Positions 1 through 11,344 of a stretch of DNA of 64,000 nucleotides are shown one piece after another; position 1 is the first letter of the stretch, and each line of letters begins with the position of its first letter. Below the pieces are notes generated by a model. That model was not told the origin of the DNA and did not search any database. It saw nothing but the letters and a program-made list of their open reading frames with translations. The position numbers and the translations under genes are program-made. This DNA comes from Calliphora vicina (lineage: Eukaryota; Arthropoda; Insecta; Diptera; Calliphoridae): positions 66,182,501 through 66,246,500 of the forward strand of contig NC_088782.1 in assembly GCF_958450345.1 (NCBI RefSeq), read 5' to 3'.

Positions 1-950
1 CTATTATGTTGCCATTCTCTTCTGAGTCTTCTCTTTTCGAGAAGAAGTCTTTCAATATCCGAACTTGAAATAGGCGTATTAGTTTTTGGAGGGATCTGGC
101 ACCTAGAGTGTTCCAGAGCCGAAACAATCAATGACGTGAAGTCATTAACGGTCCTATCTATGTCTTCCTCACACTGTAAATTAGGATTTGTGTGGATATG
201 ACTGCTGATATATTTCCTATATTTTAGCCAATTTGTCTTAAAATACAAAGAGTCCTTAGGAAATCTTGGGGTGTTGGGTCTCTCACAATAATTAATAATT
301 ACAGGAGAGTGGTCAGAAGATAGATCATAGGATATTTCTGTGGATATTGCATTCCGAATAATATTTATGCATATGGCGAAGTCTATTAGATCAGGAATTT
401 TTCTAGGATCAGTTGGCCAATAAGTTGGGTGTCCAGGAGACACAAAATCTAAGCAATTTTTGCGATCAACTAGAGCTTTATACAGCTGTCTACCTCTGGG
501 ATTTACCAATCGCGAACCCCAATATGTATGTTTGGCATTGTAGTCTCCACATGCCAGAAACCGATCTCCTAGTGTTATAAAGAATTCTTCAAATTTTTCC
601 TTGGTCATCGAAAAACGTGGTGGGCAATATATAGAGCTCAGAGTTAGGTCTCCAGCTGGGTATTCAAGGCGAATAGATGTTGCTTGCATATAATCCTTTG
701 AAAACGCTTCTAGGGCATAGTGTCTCAATCGGTTTCTAATTATGATACCGGTACCGCCATGTGCCTTACCATCCGGATGGTTTGTATAATAAAATGAGTA
801 TCCTGATATATTAAAGTTATATCTATTTGTAAGATGTGTCTCCGAAATTAACATCACATCGATGCTTTTATTTAACATAAAATGGGAAATTTCCGATTTG
901 TGCTGGTTTAAACCATTTGCATTCCAGAAACATATCTTCAAAAAATTCAT
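1..950 (-). CDS. Jockey-type LINE ORF2, N-terminal part (runs off left edge)
   Basis: I translated the minus strand from the ATG at 950 to position 1. The frame stays open for about 316 codons with no stop. The product is the apurinic-type endonuclease domain of a non-LTR retrotransposon ORF2, which nicks target DNA for target-primed reverse transcription. Visible motifs are the N-terminal CFWNANG, the catalytic-glutamate box (MLISETHL), SSIYCPPRF, GDYNAKH and the C-terminal SSDHSP. The linker that precedes the reverse transcriptase follows (ERLLLEKRRLRREWQ). The start overlaps the end of ORF1 by 4 nt (ATGA), the same layout as the intact element at 59.4-63.8 kb. The two proteins look only about half identical, so this is a different subfamily. 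The reverse transcriptase lies outside the window. Confidence 0.93.
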   Translation of the reverse strand, partial: MNFLKICFWNANGLNQHKSEISHFMLNKSIDVMLISETHLTNRYNFNISGYSFYYTNHPDGKAHGGTGIIIRNRLRHYALEAFSKDYMQATSIRLEYPAGDLTLSSIYCPPRFSMTKEKFEEFFITLGDRFLACGDYNAKHTYWGSRLVNPRGRQLYKALVDRKNCLDFVSPGHPTYWPTDPRKIPDLIDFAICINIIRNAISTEISYDLSSDHSPVIINYCERPNTPRFPKDSLYFKTNWLKYRKYISSHIHTNPNLQCEEDIDRTVNDFTSLIVSALEHSRCQIPPKTNTPISSSDIERLLLEKRRLRREWQHN

Positions 951-1168
951 TTTCTTGTTAATAGAATTTGAATCATTTGGTTCTGTGCTCTCAGAAGCTC
1001 TTGTATTGTGTTTTGCATGGATGACATGAAGTTAGTCATATTTTGATTAAGAGAGGAAATATTCTCAGTAAGTGTTTGCATAAGGTTTTCCAACCCTCCC
1101 ATATTTTGGGGGACTTTTGGCTTTTGATAACCCGTTTTTAAATGACAGATTTTGACTTCCTTTTTGAC
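947..1168 (-). CDS. Jockey-type ORF1 C-terminal remnant (5'-truncated)
   Basis: The minus-strand frame is open from about 1168 down to a TGA at 949-947 that overlaps the ORF2 ATG. It ends in a glutamine- and methionine-rich, probably coiled-coil tail (FMSSMQNTIQELLRAQ). The ORF1 of the intact element at 62.2-63.8 kb ends the same way. The zinc knuckles and everything upstream are missing. A TAG closes the frame at 1171-1169 and the sequence beyond is not recognisably LINE, so I read this as a 5'-truncated copy with its break near 1.15-1.2 kb, which is normal for incomplete reverse transcription. Confidence 0.72.
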   Translation of the reverse strand, partial: VKKEVKICHLKTGYQKPKVPQNMGGLENLMQTLTENISSLNQNMTNFMSSMQNTIQELLRAQNQMIQILLTRK

Positions 1169-1179
1169 CTATATGAATA

Positions 1180-3330
1180 TATGTAGAGTTTAGATCACAC
1201 TGATTTATTGTTCCCATTGTAATACCTTAAACTAAATTGTACGATGTATCTAAATTCAGGAGTCATCAGGAGTCATCCACCAAGTTGATAATTGAGTGAA
1301 TCTCTTTTAATTCACCAGTAGAAGGATGAGTCATATCAATGAGCGCTAAATGAATTTAAATTGCCCCGAAGAGGTTCAATTGCACGAATCGTCTATGAAA
1401 TTTAGGAAGGACCTTTTTCTATTCACCTCGTACTATACATTTGTTTATATAAATGTGTGTAGATATTTTGTTATGGAAGTTTCAAACAAATATAAAAATT
1501 GTATTTGAAAATGTTGAACAAGTTTTGATGTTTACAAATTATTCATGTGAGTCAGAACAAAAAAAAACTAAACAAAAACAGCGCAACGAAAACTGAAACT
1601 ATCAATACTCGAGTGCGAGCACAAAACCAACAATAGATATTCCTCATACACTGGAGCATCTTCAAACGGCATGACATTGTCTTACTAATTGTTAAACATT
1701 AATTAATGTTCTTAAATCATTTTTAGAAAATTCTCATCTTTTATTAATAATCTGAAAGCACCTTGCAAGACTTAGGTATGTATTTATCAGCGATTTCTTT
1801 ATGAGATGCAAAATCTTAAAGACTTTGAAAGATATACTAAACAAAAGGGAATTATGAAATTATAAGTCAGCTGAGATATCATTGCAGCTCCTTTGAGCCA
1901 TCTGAAGTTTGGGTCATGGTGTTGCAACTAAATATTTTTACAAGATGTAGCCCCATTTTCTCAATCTCTGGTTATTTTTTATCGTGAGGTTATACTGACA
2001 GTTATCATACAAAAATTATATTTATTTGAAGTATATCGTTATGAAAAACGATAACCAGAAATTTAGAAAATGTGGCGTAATATATTATTGTGGAGATGAA
2101 AATGAAGAGCGAAACAAGGTACATTTCCTGCGATCTGTTATTACCTAAAAATAAGGTTTGTTAATAAAGAACATAAATATTCCAAAATGTAGTTTCATTA
2201 AGACTATTTTTACATTCATAATCCTCAATCCAATGTATGCCAGGAACACTAAATTAAGTTTTTTTCTCTTATTAAATCTTCACATGCTTACTATAGCGGA
2301 AGCATGTGGCAGTTGCATTAAAATATCTATAGGGCCGTAAAATGCGTAACTTATCTTTGCAGTTCAATATAATGTATTAAATTTAATTAGCATTCAAGTT
2401 TATGAATATTATTATACTTCGATTTACATAGTACTACCACAACTATTTACGTTTGTCAAACTCGTACTCTCATGTCTACATACAAAACACGAAAAACAAA
2501 CAACAACAACACCAAGAACAAGAACAAAGATAAACAATGGTGTTTTCACTCATTTAAATGAGTTGAAAATGAAGTAGTAGTGCTGTTGCCGATAACAATA
2601 CAATTCGTTTTTAAGCCGTAATTTAATGTTAATACTTCACACCAATTTGCCATTTCAAATGTCAGCTAAATGACAATTAAACGCATGCCCACTTTTATTG
2701 TAGTATATTGAATACAACAACAAACAAAAAAACGAAACATACTCCAGCAAACATGCATAAATTTTTATAAATGGATCTCTTCTGGCCAACCGAGAAAAAA
2801 TTTTATACAAAAACGGACTATATCTGGTGTTGAACAACATTTACGAATAAGTAGATTTGCAGTTGCACAAACACTATCACTTCTACACGCACGCACTGAC
2901 TAACGCACACAAACTAACAAACAACTGCATCCATCACACACTTAAACACTGCAGTGAGGCTGACTGGCTGGTCCTGCACACACAACAACAACAACACATG
3001 ACGACAACAACGACAATACAAAAACAAAATGACCATAAATTCAATAAATAATTATTTGCATTTATTGGTGGCAAAATAAATGAGCAAAAACAGAATTCTT
3101 ATTGCCATTGATGCGTGCACTATGGGTTGGTAGAAAATAAAGGTGGATCATATTAAACTTTCTTGATTAAATGAACAAAACAAAATTTCAGGAAGAAATA
3201 ACTTTGCTAACAAGGTCTAACGTAGAGTTTCCATATGTGAAATATATCCCAAAAATTCCCTGAAATATATTTTTCGTAAGTCCCGAAAAATCTTATTTGT
3301 TATATTTCATTAAAAATTGTATTCACAGTG
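1180..3330. other. AT-rich stretch without recognised gene
   Basis: I see no convincing coding frame. The sequence is A/T-rich with short CAA/ACA-rich microsatellite tracts near 2.49-2.53 and 2.98-3.03 kb. The short open frames in it are low-complexity and match nothing I recognise. Confidence 0.6.
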
Positions 3331-3333
3331 TTA

Positions 3334-3685
3334 CCCAGCGGGAAAAAGATGCAGTAAAGAGGCCTTCCTAAATGCCTCATTTTGCAGACACAAGGACTTG
3401 CAAAATCATTTTGCCGCATTGCAAAATCATTTCAATTTTACACGGCGTGTCATTGCGAGCCAAGGCCTTCCATACTCGCTGCTGTTAGAGGGCTGAGAGA
3501 AGGCCTACTTATGATGGGCTGTTGGCAGCCAACAAGCTCACTTGTTATTAGAAGGGGATTCATAGGGCTTCTTGAACACCTTCTAAGAGCAGGCAGGGTG
3601 GAATGAGTATCGGATCTTTTAGAATGTGTAAGTATGCCTTTTAGAAGGCCTACAAATTGAAGTCCTATCATTTTTTCCCGCTGGG
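3334..3685. mobile_element. Short inverted-repeat DNA element (MITE-like), CCCAGCGGGAAAAA ends
   Basis: TACCCAGCGGGAAAAA at 3332-3347 is matched exactly, inverted, by TTTTTCCCGCTGGGTA at 3672-3687. If the outer TA on each side is the duplicated target, this is a roughly 352-bp element with 14-bp perfect terminal inverted repeats and a TA target site, as in the Tc1/mariner-like superfamily. The interior is GC-richer than its surroundings. It has open frames on both strands (3382-3606 and 3450-3671) that resemble no known protein, so I treat it as non-autonomous. Superfamily is inferred from the TA only. Confidence 0.7.
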
Positions 3686-3816
3686 TACTAATAGTTAGCT
3701 CTATGTTGTTGCTTTATAATCAGTGAAAGTTTTTCAATTAAAAAAAATCAACCTTTGGTTGACAATATCAGCTATGTATGTTTTTTGTGTTTTTCCTTCT
3801 TACTCCTTTGTATTGT

Positions 3817-4412
3817 GGCTTTGCGATAAAGCAATAAATCTAAACAATTTCTGCCGTTTTCGATTTTTCATGATTTAAAAAAAAAAAAAATTTGATATTT
3901 TCACATAAAAAATATATATTTTGTCTCAATTTGTTATTGATGTGATTGTAATAAAAGTAAAACTCATTTATTTTATTTAAATCGAATGCTGTTTATTTAA
4001 AATTCAAGGTAAAAACGTGACTTAACAAAAAAAACTAAAATAAAATTTAAGAGAGTCCTCCCGCTCAAAAACATCTGTCATCAATCATTTGCTGCATCTC
4101 CTCTTTTGTTGTCAAAATAGGGTTGCAGAAAGAAGGAAACTTTATATAAACTTATATTAGAATTAGGTGTTGGTCAAAGTGTTGTTCCAACAGTTATTAT
4201 AATGAGCGAATTCACTTAATTGTGAATAAATTCGAAAAGAATCAATCGCTTTTTATGTTCGATATCTCATTTTGTTGCATTATATGCGGCTTTGCGACAA
4301 AATAATAAACCTGAACACGTTCTGCCGTTTTTGATTTTTCATGATTTTTTTAAAACACAAAAATTTGCTATTTTCATGTAAAAATATATTTTTTGCTTCA
4401 ATTTGTTATTAT
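3817..4412 (+). repeat. Diverged direct duplication, about 125 bp, copies 467 bp apart
   Basis: Sequence from 3817 to about 3940 (starting GTGGCTTTGCGATAAAGCAA, continuing through CTGCCGTTTTCGATTTTTCATGA) recurs at 4284 to about 4412 with scattered substitutions (GCGGCTTTGCGACAAAATAA, CTGCCGTTTTTGATTTTTCATGA). Both continue into similar A/T-rich tails (TTTTGNNTCAATTTGTTATT). The spacer has no recognised gene. This may be a dispersed repeat that landed twice or an old duplication. Confidence 0.7.
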
Positions 4413-4717
4413 AACTCCGAAACGATTGAACCGATTAAAAAGCTATATATAAACAGTTTGAAGGTTATGTAAATTTTAACTTTTGTGAGTTTACTTCAGT
4501 AATATCGGACTAACTCTTTTTGAGTTATCATAAATTATGTGGAGAAACATCTAAAAAAAAATCACAATTTAAAAAAAAAAAATTAAAAAAAAACACTCCA
4601 TAGAATTTAAAATTTGTAACATATTTGTACTACTGGAACCACAATACATCAAAATTTTGTAGTGGTTTAAAAAGCCTCTAAAATTTTTTCGATTTTGTTG
4701 CCCTGTTTTATTGGGAA

Positions 4718-5130
4718 TTAGAATATGGGAAGCCCATGGCAGGGTGGAAAATGCATGTCATTTAGAACGTGAATTTTCTCAATAATTTTCAATGCTTGCT
4801 GATGATCTTCGCATGATCTTTGAAAAAAGTTTATAATCTTCACAGTTACGAAAGCGCTCAAGTCATTCGACAAAAATTGCTCATTTACTTTTCCAAAATT
4901 AACCAAAATTTTTTTCTTGCTTCGGACAGGACCTTCAACATCTTCAGAGCCATCGTATGTATCGCAATCATTATCTTCTTCTCCAGTTTCTTCTTGAGTT
5001 TATTCTTCTTTTTGCAGTTGAACTTCCTTTTCTTTTTCGTCATCTGTGCACATAATAGCAAACAGTTTTCATTTTGTGTCACACGAAACATCTGAATCAA
5101 AGAACTATAGCCTCCTCCACCAGATACCAC
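4718..5130 (-). other. Unrecognised open frames next to a LINE relic
   Basis: Two minus-strand frames, 4885-5130 (lysine-rich) and 4718-4906, cover this stretch. In another frame the same DNA would encode an acidic Glu/Asp-rich run. I recognise no domain. The adjacent minus-strand LINE relic starts at 5226, so this may be a decayed part of that element or unrelated sequence. I assign no function. Confidence 0.25.
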
Positions 5131-5225
5131 AAATATCTGATAAACTTTGTTACCATTATTTTTGGCAATATTTTATTCTCTGCATATGAAGCAACGATCT
5201 CCTCCGATCTCGAATGCATTCTGAT

Positions 5226-6100
5226 TTAGCTGGAAACGGCGAAATAAAGACACATCTGGCGCAAACGTTTTTCAAATTTTCTCTGCAGCTCCTGCGAATT
5301 CACAATGTTTGAAGATGTCGTGTCCAACTTTATACAAAAATTACCACTCCCGGTACCATTCTCCTTCTTTGAGTCATCGGTGTATACCTTAATACCATCC
5401 AGATTTCGATTATTGATTTCCAGGTTGTCGCTTGGTGGTATTTTCGTCATAATCTCCTTATCGCAACAAATTTGATATGTTTGGTAATCAGTTCTAATGT
5501 CGTTATAAAGAATATGCTAATTATCGATAAGTGCTAAGTTTCACTGATCCAGCATTGTCCATTCTGACTTAGCTAAATTTGTTTTCTTAAAGCGTATTCC
5601 TTAATATAAAGGTGAATCGGTTGTATTTTCAGAATCCAACTCATTGCTTCAGTAGCAGTGGATATTCCTGCTGCTGATATGCTCAGAGATATAACTTTGT
5701 GCGTTCATTGTAGCCCACCAAACATGTGATCCATGTGCCATGTCAGTATAGGCCTAACTATTATGGCCTTATATACATATGTACATATATCCAATAAATC
5801 GAAATTTGTTTGAGCCCTAGTATTTCCCTATGCGTTTCTGACATGTTTACATAGCAGCATAATCTTTCATTAATATTTCCTTTACATTCGGTATCCATTT
5901 TAATTTATTATCAAATTTTACTCCAATTACCACCTTTTATGTCATCAAGACTTCTTCATCCATTTATATGTGGTTCTTTTACTTGTGAAGAGTACCATTT
6001 CTCTGTTTTCTGTGGGTTAATACTAAGTCCACATTTATTGCCCCGTTGATTCAGAAACCTTCGCATTCGACTACCCAACAAGTTCACACAATATGGTTTC
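5226..6100 (-). pseudogene. LOA/I-type non-LTR retrotransposon relic (reverse transcriptase end and RNase H start)
   Basis: Minus-strand fragments, in different frames, line up in the order expected for a LINE with RNase H. Near 6010-5977 there is an NPQKTEMVLFTSK-like segment, the stretch after the reverse transcriptase catalytic box. Near 5910 follows a VKFDNKLKW segment like the family's LG-LD-KL-W box. Around 5740 come degenerate repeats of the thumb region. The open frame 5450-5226 contains DGIKVYTDDSKKENGTGSG, the beginning of RNase H with its first catalytic aspartate. Several stops and frameshifts separate the pieces, so the copy is dead. RNase H places it with LOA/I-like elements rather than Jockey. 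The clade call is from memory of motifs. Confidence 0.65.
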
Positions 6101-7655
6101 CTAAATTTTAACATCTTTTATAAAAGAGCGGTATGTTTTTATAATATCTAGTTCCGGTTGAGTGTTCTGCTATTAAAATTGCAAAAAATGTCTGTTATTA
6201 GCATTGTTTCCAAATAGCTCTGTTGAAAAACTCATAAATAAACTGTTTAACCATAATCTGAATATAACTTCATATTCGTTACTTCAAAAGAGATCATCTA
6301 CGTGAGGCCATCGAACAACTTAAAGTCTGGAGATGTGACGCCTCGAATAACAGCTTTCTAAGCTGCACCTCTGAATGAATGATCCTCCGATTTTAATATA
6401 TAAAATTAGATTTGACCAACAGTATAAGTCCCACTGTCAAACGTATTCATAAGCACATTCGTCGTATGTACTTGAATACTGTTTGTTGTTAAGTGGCTTA
6501 AATAAAGGTTGTGAATTGTTGTAGGTTTTTGCTCTTATGCATTTTTATGTATGCAGATGCAGTTGATGGTATTATACTACCCTTTCACCCTAAAGTTATT
6601 GTAGGTATTATAAATCAATGTAAGTTTTTGTGCATAACAATTGAACTAATTTTGGATTACATATGCTCAACATTTGGTAATATTCGTACATCCGACGTGT
6701 GCTAAACTTGATCATAGGTACGTGGCTATTTCTGTACTTAACAGCTTAATTTTCCTATTGACAAAATGAAACTTTTGATGTCTTTAAAGATCCGAGTAGA
6801 CTTCTTAACGATATTTAGTTCAATAATTTCTGTTTCTGATATTACATCAGATTGAAATATTGTTATGTCATTTGATAGGTATTGTTCAGAATATCTTTAT
6901 CCCCAAAAACTACTTTGTTGATTTTCGTATAGTTCTTTTCTCATTATGAACTGTACTATCCCGGACTTCTATAGTATCGTGCAGGATAGGTTGGTTGATT
7001 TTTGTAATCAAATAGAAGTGATATGACTCCGACTTAACTCAATAATATCCATGAACTAGACCAGCTACTACTGAAATCAATTCAATATCCAACTTATCGA
7101 ATTCAGGTATCAAATAAGGTTAAATAAATTTGGTTTCCGATACCTCGGATAGATCGTTCAGAATTTATACATTTTAAATGTATGACATAGATATGACAAA
7201 GAAAACGTGACAGTAACTGTTGAAAATTAAAACTATGCCACAAGTGTTCCTTTCCCGTAAAACTTTGCATGCTTCCATAATCGCCAATATCTCGATCTAT
7301 TTAGTTCATTGCAGAATACGTCAGATTTATGCTACAGTTGATCCATTCATTCCGGTCTGGACGGAACCAAAACTTTAAACATACTATAAAAATCTGTAAA
7401 ATGCATTTTATAGTCAGGCTTTTTATTTAGGAGCGAGGACAGCGTTTCCATAAATTATAGATCTCCATGTCTAACATGCTTTGTCTTCTCGCTGTTTTCA
7501 AAACTTGTAGTAATAAGTTTATTTTTTGACGTTCAATTTCCATTTGCTAGTACTTAGAACCTGATTAATCTCGTTGCACCATATTTCTGACAGAATGTCA
7601 TCAGTGATTTATAAGCAGGATAAGAAGCATAAGCATGTAACATTCAGATATGAGT
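6101..7655. other. No recognised gene
   Basis: There are short open frames only, none resembling a known protein. The plus frame 6511-6705 encodes a hydrophobic peptide, but nothing around it supports a gene. Part of this interval may be further decayed sequence of the adjacent minus-strand LINEs; I could not align it by eye. Confidence 0.5.
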
Positions 7656-7659
7656 AATT

Positions 7660-8215
7660 TTGACGTGAATTTCAGTTTGTCATTGAATTTAAGCGATGAC
7701 ATAGGTTATGTTGACTCTGAGGATTCGATCGATTGCAGCTTATTGGACCTCTGATACGAAAAATTCCACAAGAAAAAGGTATCGTGGTTAAATCGTACGA
7801 TATTGTGGCCAATTCATGACCAGTCTGCGAGAAATAACCAAATTGTTCATGTAAAATTTCCATGTATGTAACAGCTAAAACTATACAATATTCTAGTTTG
7901 AGAATTCTACATCGAGTTCCAGGCTAAGACATTGCTCAACTGAAGTGAAGTAGGGTTGGCTGGCAGTTGAATATAGGAGAGAGACCTTGCCCACAAGCTA
8001 GACATACATTTGAGATGGCACGGTCTATGGGACCCCAGTAGGTCAGAATCAAAATTCTTTAAGGTTAAGTTTTACCTTTTTCTTGCTGGTGCTGAAGAAT
8101 GTTGGCGAAGACTCTGTTGGTGAAACTAGTAGGTTACGCTCAGTGAAGAAGTTATGTATTTCTCCAAGATAACCCTGCCTGCCTTCCTCGTCTTGTTGGA
8201 GAAAAACCCAGCTGT
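7660..8215 (-). pseudogene. Non-LTR reverse transcriptase relic, 3' end (copy 1 of 2)
   Basis: Read on the minus strand, 8205-8060 encodes a segment like HNFFTERNLLVSPTESS. This is the region just after the catalytic YADD box in many insect LINE reverse transcriptases, where NLxxSPxKSSxxLF is typical. It is followed by a decayed tail ending near 7663 with an open 63-codon frame (7863-7672). The same roughly 560 bp recurs at 11345-11925 on the same strand, including the tail. The match between copies is closer than either is to a functional gene, so these are two insertions or a duplication of one decayed 3' end. The catalytic box itself is absent. Confidence 0.6.
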
Positions 8216-8374
8216 ATACCTTCTAACTAATTGTTCATTTGCGAGTCCCGCTGCTTTTGCTAGGAAGTGCAGCGGCACTACAGATAATCAAATAACAAGG
8301 CAATTTCATTTTGTTATTGGCTCGGATGCGGAAAGGTTGATTATTCTTTACAAAGACCTCTACAAAAGATGTTA

Positions 8375-8830
8375 GGTTAGGTTATGCTTTCAGGCAGCCG
8401 CGATGTGAAGACAGGAAAGAAGAGCAGCTGACGTGGGTCCAGGCAATAGGTTCCTTTGTGTTACCTGAAAGTAGAAAGATTGAAAAGAGGGACATATAGA
8501 AATGAAAAGAGTCATCACAGTCAGATGTGATGAAAAGTGAAGGGTCCGAAAAAAGAGAAGATATTATTAATTGCGTACCAGTGAATTTGCCTCATCTGAT
8601 TAGCCAATTACTATTCCTTATAAAGGCATTAATGCACTCTAGCCTGATATTCGAGAGCTGAGAAAGACTATTTAGGGAACGATGTCCCAGAAACCTTAAG
8701 CGTGACAGAGAAGATTAAAAATGGTCTCATCCTCCTCCTCATTTTGACAACTTCTGCAGAAGTCGTTGTAGGGCAAGCCAAGTCATCTCGCATGGTTGCC
8801 AAAAGTGCAGTGTCCTGTAATGACCGCCAC
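8375..8830 (-). pseudogene. LOA-type LINE 3' terminus with cysteine motif
   Basis: The minus strand near 8765-8700 encodes a segment like NDFCRSCQNEEEDETIFNLL followed by CH, the C-terminal Cys/His motif found after RNase H in LOA/I/R1-type ORF2 proteins. The plus-strand copy at 27.9 kb and the minus-strand copy at 35.3 kb carry the same motif. The element's 3' end lies near 8375, where the minus strand finishes in TAACCTAACCTAAC-like repeats after a GGCTGCCTGAA stretch. The copy ending at 34.84 kb also reads into GGCTGCCTAATTATCTAACC. The frame is broken, and only this 450-bp 3' end is present. Confidence 0.68.
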
Positions 8831-10410
8831 TACAAAGTTGTCACATTTTGAACTCTATATATATAAGGAAGGAAAAGAACGTTAGAAAATTAGTAGATTT
8901 ATACGACCAACGAAATACCCCACATATGAACTCTCAGATTACACAATTTAACCATTGAGTTCAAATAAGTTAGACCAACTCAACTTACTTAATAACAATT
9001 TTCAATGTATATAATACAATATTGTAGTGATTATATATAAAATGTAGTTGATGAAGGGTAAAACAAAGTCTCATTTAACCATCCTTCACATTAATTTGTT
9101 TCGTTTATAATGCACATGTACCACATTTAACCATCATTTTGCCATTTCTCTGTTGCAGAGACAACAAAACCCGTACAATCGATATGGATTGCATATGAAT
9201 GCATTTTTACCTTTTATAGAACTTGGTTAAAAACAAAAACAACAATCACATCTACAACTACAACCGAAAATGCCAAACATTTGAAATGCTCTCTTTATAA
9301 CAAACAGACAAAGAAAGAAAAAATGAAAAAAAAAGCGAATTGTATGTCCGAATGTACGAGAATATAAATGCATGGATGCATTTGTTTGCTTGCCTTGTTT
9401 TACATCAGATTTTTAGTTTATCTTACTCTGGTCATTTGTATTGTTTGCAATTTTTTGTTTAAATATTCGGAAGTATCATCAATTTTACAATTCGTTCATT
9501 ATTTGTTGCATACATACAAACAAACAAACACACTCGTAGCTTAAATAAATGTTGTACATTTGCAGTTGCAACATACGATGCATCGTAGGTCTAAAGTATT
9601 GGCATAATTAAATTCAATTCGTTGCAGTTTTTTTTTTTTGCAAAAATTGCATTGCAAATGTTTAAATGTGAAATGTGAACTGCATTGTACAGACCTCTTT
9701 TACTCATTTACGCAATTTTTTACACACATGTGATGCAATTTTACTTTTGTTTTTGTTTTTTCATTTATATGTATATGTGCAATTGGCAAAATTTCCCCAA
9801 TTTGCTTAAAAAGGAAATTTATAGCCAAATCCGAACTACAAGTTGAAAAAAGGGTCAAGTGGTTGTAGACTTTTAAACTTTTGGATGCAAAGTGCATTAA
9901 AAATGTAACATGAAATAAACATAAATAACATTTTGGTCAATAAAACGAAGTTGTTACAAAACGTTTTTATTTTCTCTATTCCGGGATGTGTATTTGTGTG
10001 TAAATCAACTGTGAGGAAGTGAATGAAATGGTATTTAAAATGTGTATGAATGTTTTTTTTTTTTAAATTCATTCAATTTGCGAGTTAATTAAATATTATT
10101 TAGATGGATTTTTATTTAAGAAATACAAGAATTTTTACATATATTTGGTACATTTTTTAAGGATTTGTAGGTTCGATCGGGTTTGATTTCCACTGTATGT
10201 TTGTAGGTTATATCGTCCGTTTTACTGTATTCAACAACAGCAACATTTTGTAAAACATAATGTCTGTATTTTAAAAGAAATATGTATTTCCCTTGTCTCT
10301 ATCGGGTCATTACATAGCCTTTCGATTCAGTCTGCCTCAGTCTGCCTCAGACTTCATTGAAATATATAACACTTGATCTAATTACATTCTTAGCTACAAC
10401 CTCTAATCTT
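8831..10410. other. AT-rich stretch without recognised gene
   Basis: Simple-sequence-rich DNA (CAAACAAACAAACA near 9.52 kb, T and A runs near 9.63 and 10.05 kb). A short tandem TCAGTCTGCC repeat lies at about 10327-10351. Nothing supports a gene. Confidence 0.55.
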
Positions 10411-10412
10411 AT

Positions 10413-11335
10413 TATTGGGTGTATGACATAAAAATGAGGGATTTTTTTAAATTTTTTAGCATTTATTTTGAAAAATTTGGACAATATAGGTTATTGTTAG
10501 CTATGATCATTTTCCATCTTTCTGGCAAAATATGGATTCTGAGCCAAAAGAAGTGCTCATTTTTTTAGGCCAAGAAACAATCAAGCCAACATCATATACT
10601 CTGTTCCAAAGTGAAGCGTATCCCAGAGAGAGCGTTCTACATTGATAGAAACAAACAGTAGTGGCACGGGGCACGGTCTGGACTATAACTCGGCTAATGC
10701 AAAACGTCCCAATTACTTCATTCTAAATACTTTTTAACAGGCATTGCAATATTCTGGTCGTTTTTCGACCAATGTTCTCTGTGATAGTCTGGTTAGATTT
10801 CAATAAAAGATAGAACCCTTTTGCTACCACCAAATACAGATCATGGATATTTGTCAATTCGGCTGGTTAGCCGGGATTCACATACGATCACTTACGTTTA
10901 TGTAATGGATCCATTTTTCATCGCAAGTGAAAAAGTGAAGCAGCATTTCGGACATGCAAAATTGTCTTTCAAGGTCTCTCGGCATCAATTTGGAAGAATC
11001 CTGCTACTTTTTGTTTGAAATTGCAGATTGAGTAGCTCGCAAGGACTTTACAAGCTCTTGATGATTTGTATAACAATCTTCATGGAGTAGTGCCTCGAAG
11101 CCTTGGTCTTCAAATTTTTTTTGGCTGGCCTGGGCGATCTTTGTCTTCCGTCCACTTCTGAACCGCACAAACAAGCTCTCGCACATTGAAACCGATGGAT
11201 CACATTCACCATGAGCTTTGGAGAGCAATCGGTGTAAAAGGGTTTCCCAGGTATAGATGGGATAAAATGGATGTGTTTGGAGTATTATCGTTTTGTATTT
11301 GAAAGGCACATCTATGACATCATTAATGCCTCTGC
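10413..11335 (-). mobile_element. Mariner (mauritiana-type) relic, copy A
   Basis: The N-terminal part is the open frame 11309-11004 on the minus strand, with LFVRFRSG, KKFEDQGFEALLHEDC and KSLRATQSAISNKK. These match the helix-turn-helix DNA-binding half of mauritiana-type mariner transposases. The C-terminal part is decayed at 10660-10480 (NALSGIRFTLEQS, FFWLRIHILPERW). The middle catalytic region is shortened and broken, so it is inactive. The left end near 10413 (TGGGTGTATGACATAAAAATG) resembles the starts of copies B and C (TGACTTAAAAATGCGGG). The right end is uncertain by tens of bases. Confidence 0.8.
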
Positions 11336-11344
11336 CACATAGAT

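Noticed and set aside
2857..3051. 64-codon open frame with His/Gln/Thr-rich product
   Set aside because: Encoded by CAA/ACA/CAC simple sequence; no start context or neighbouring gene evidence.
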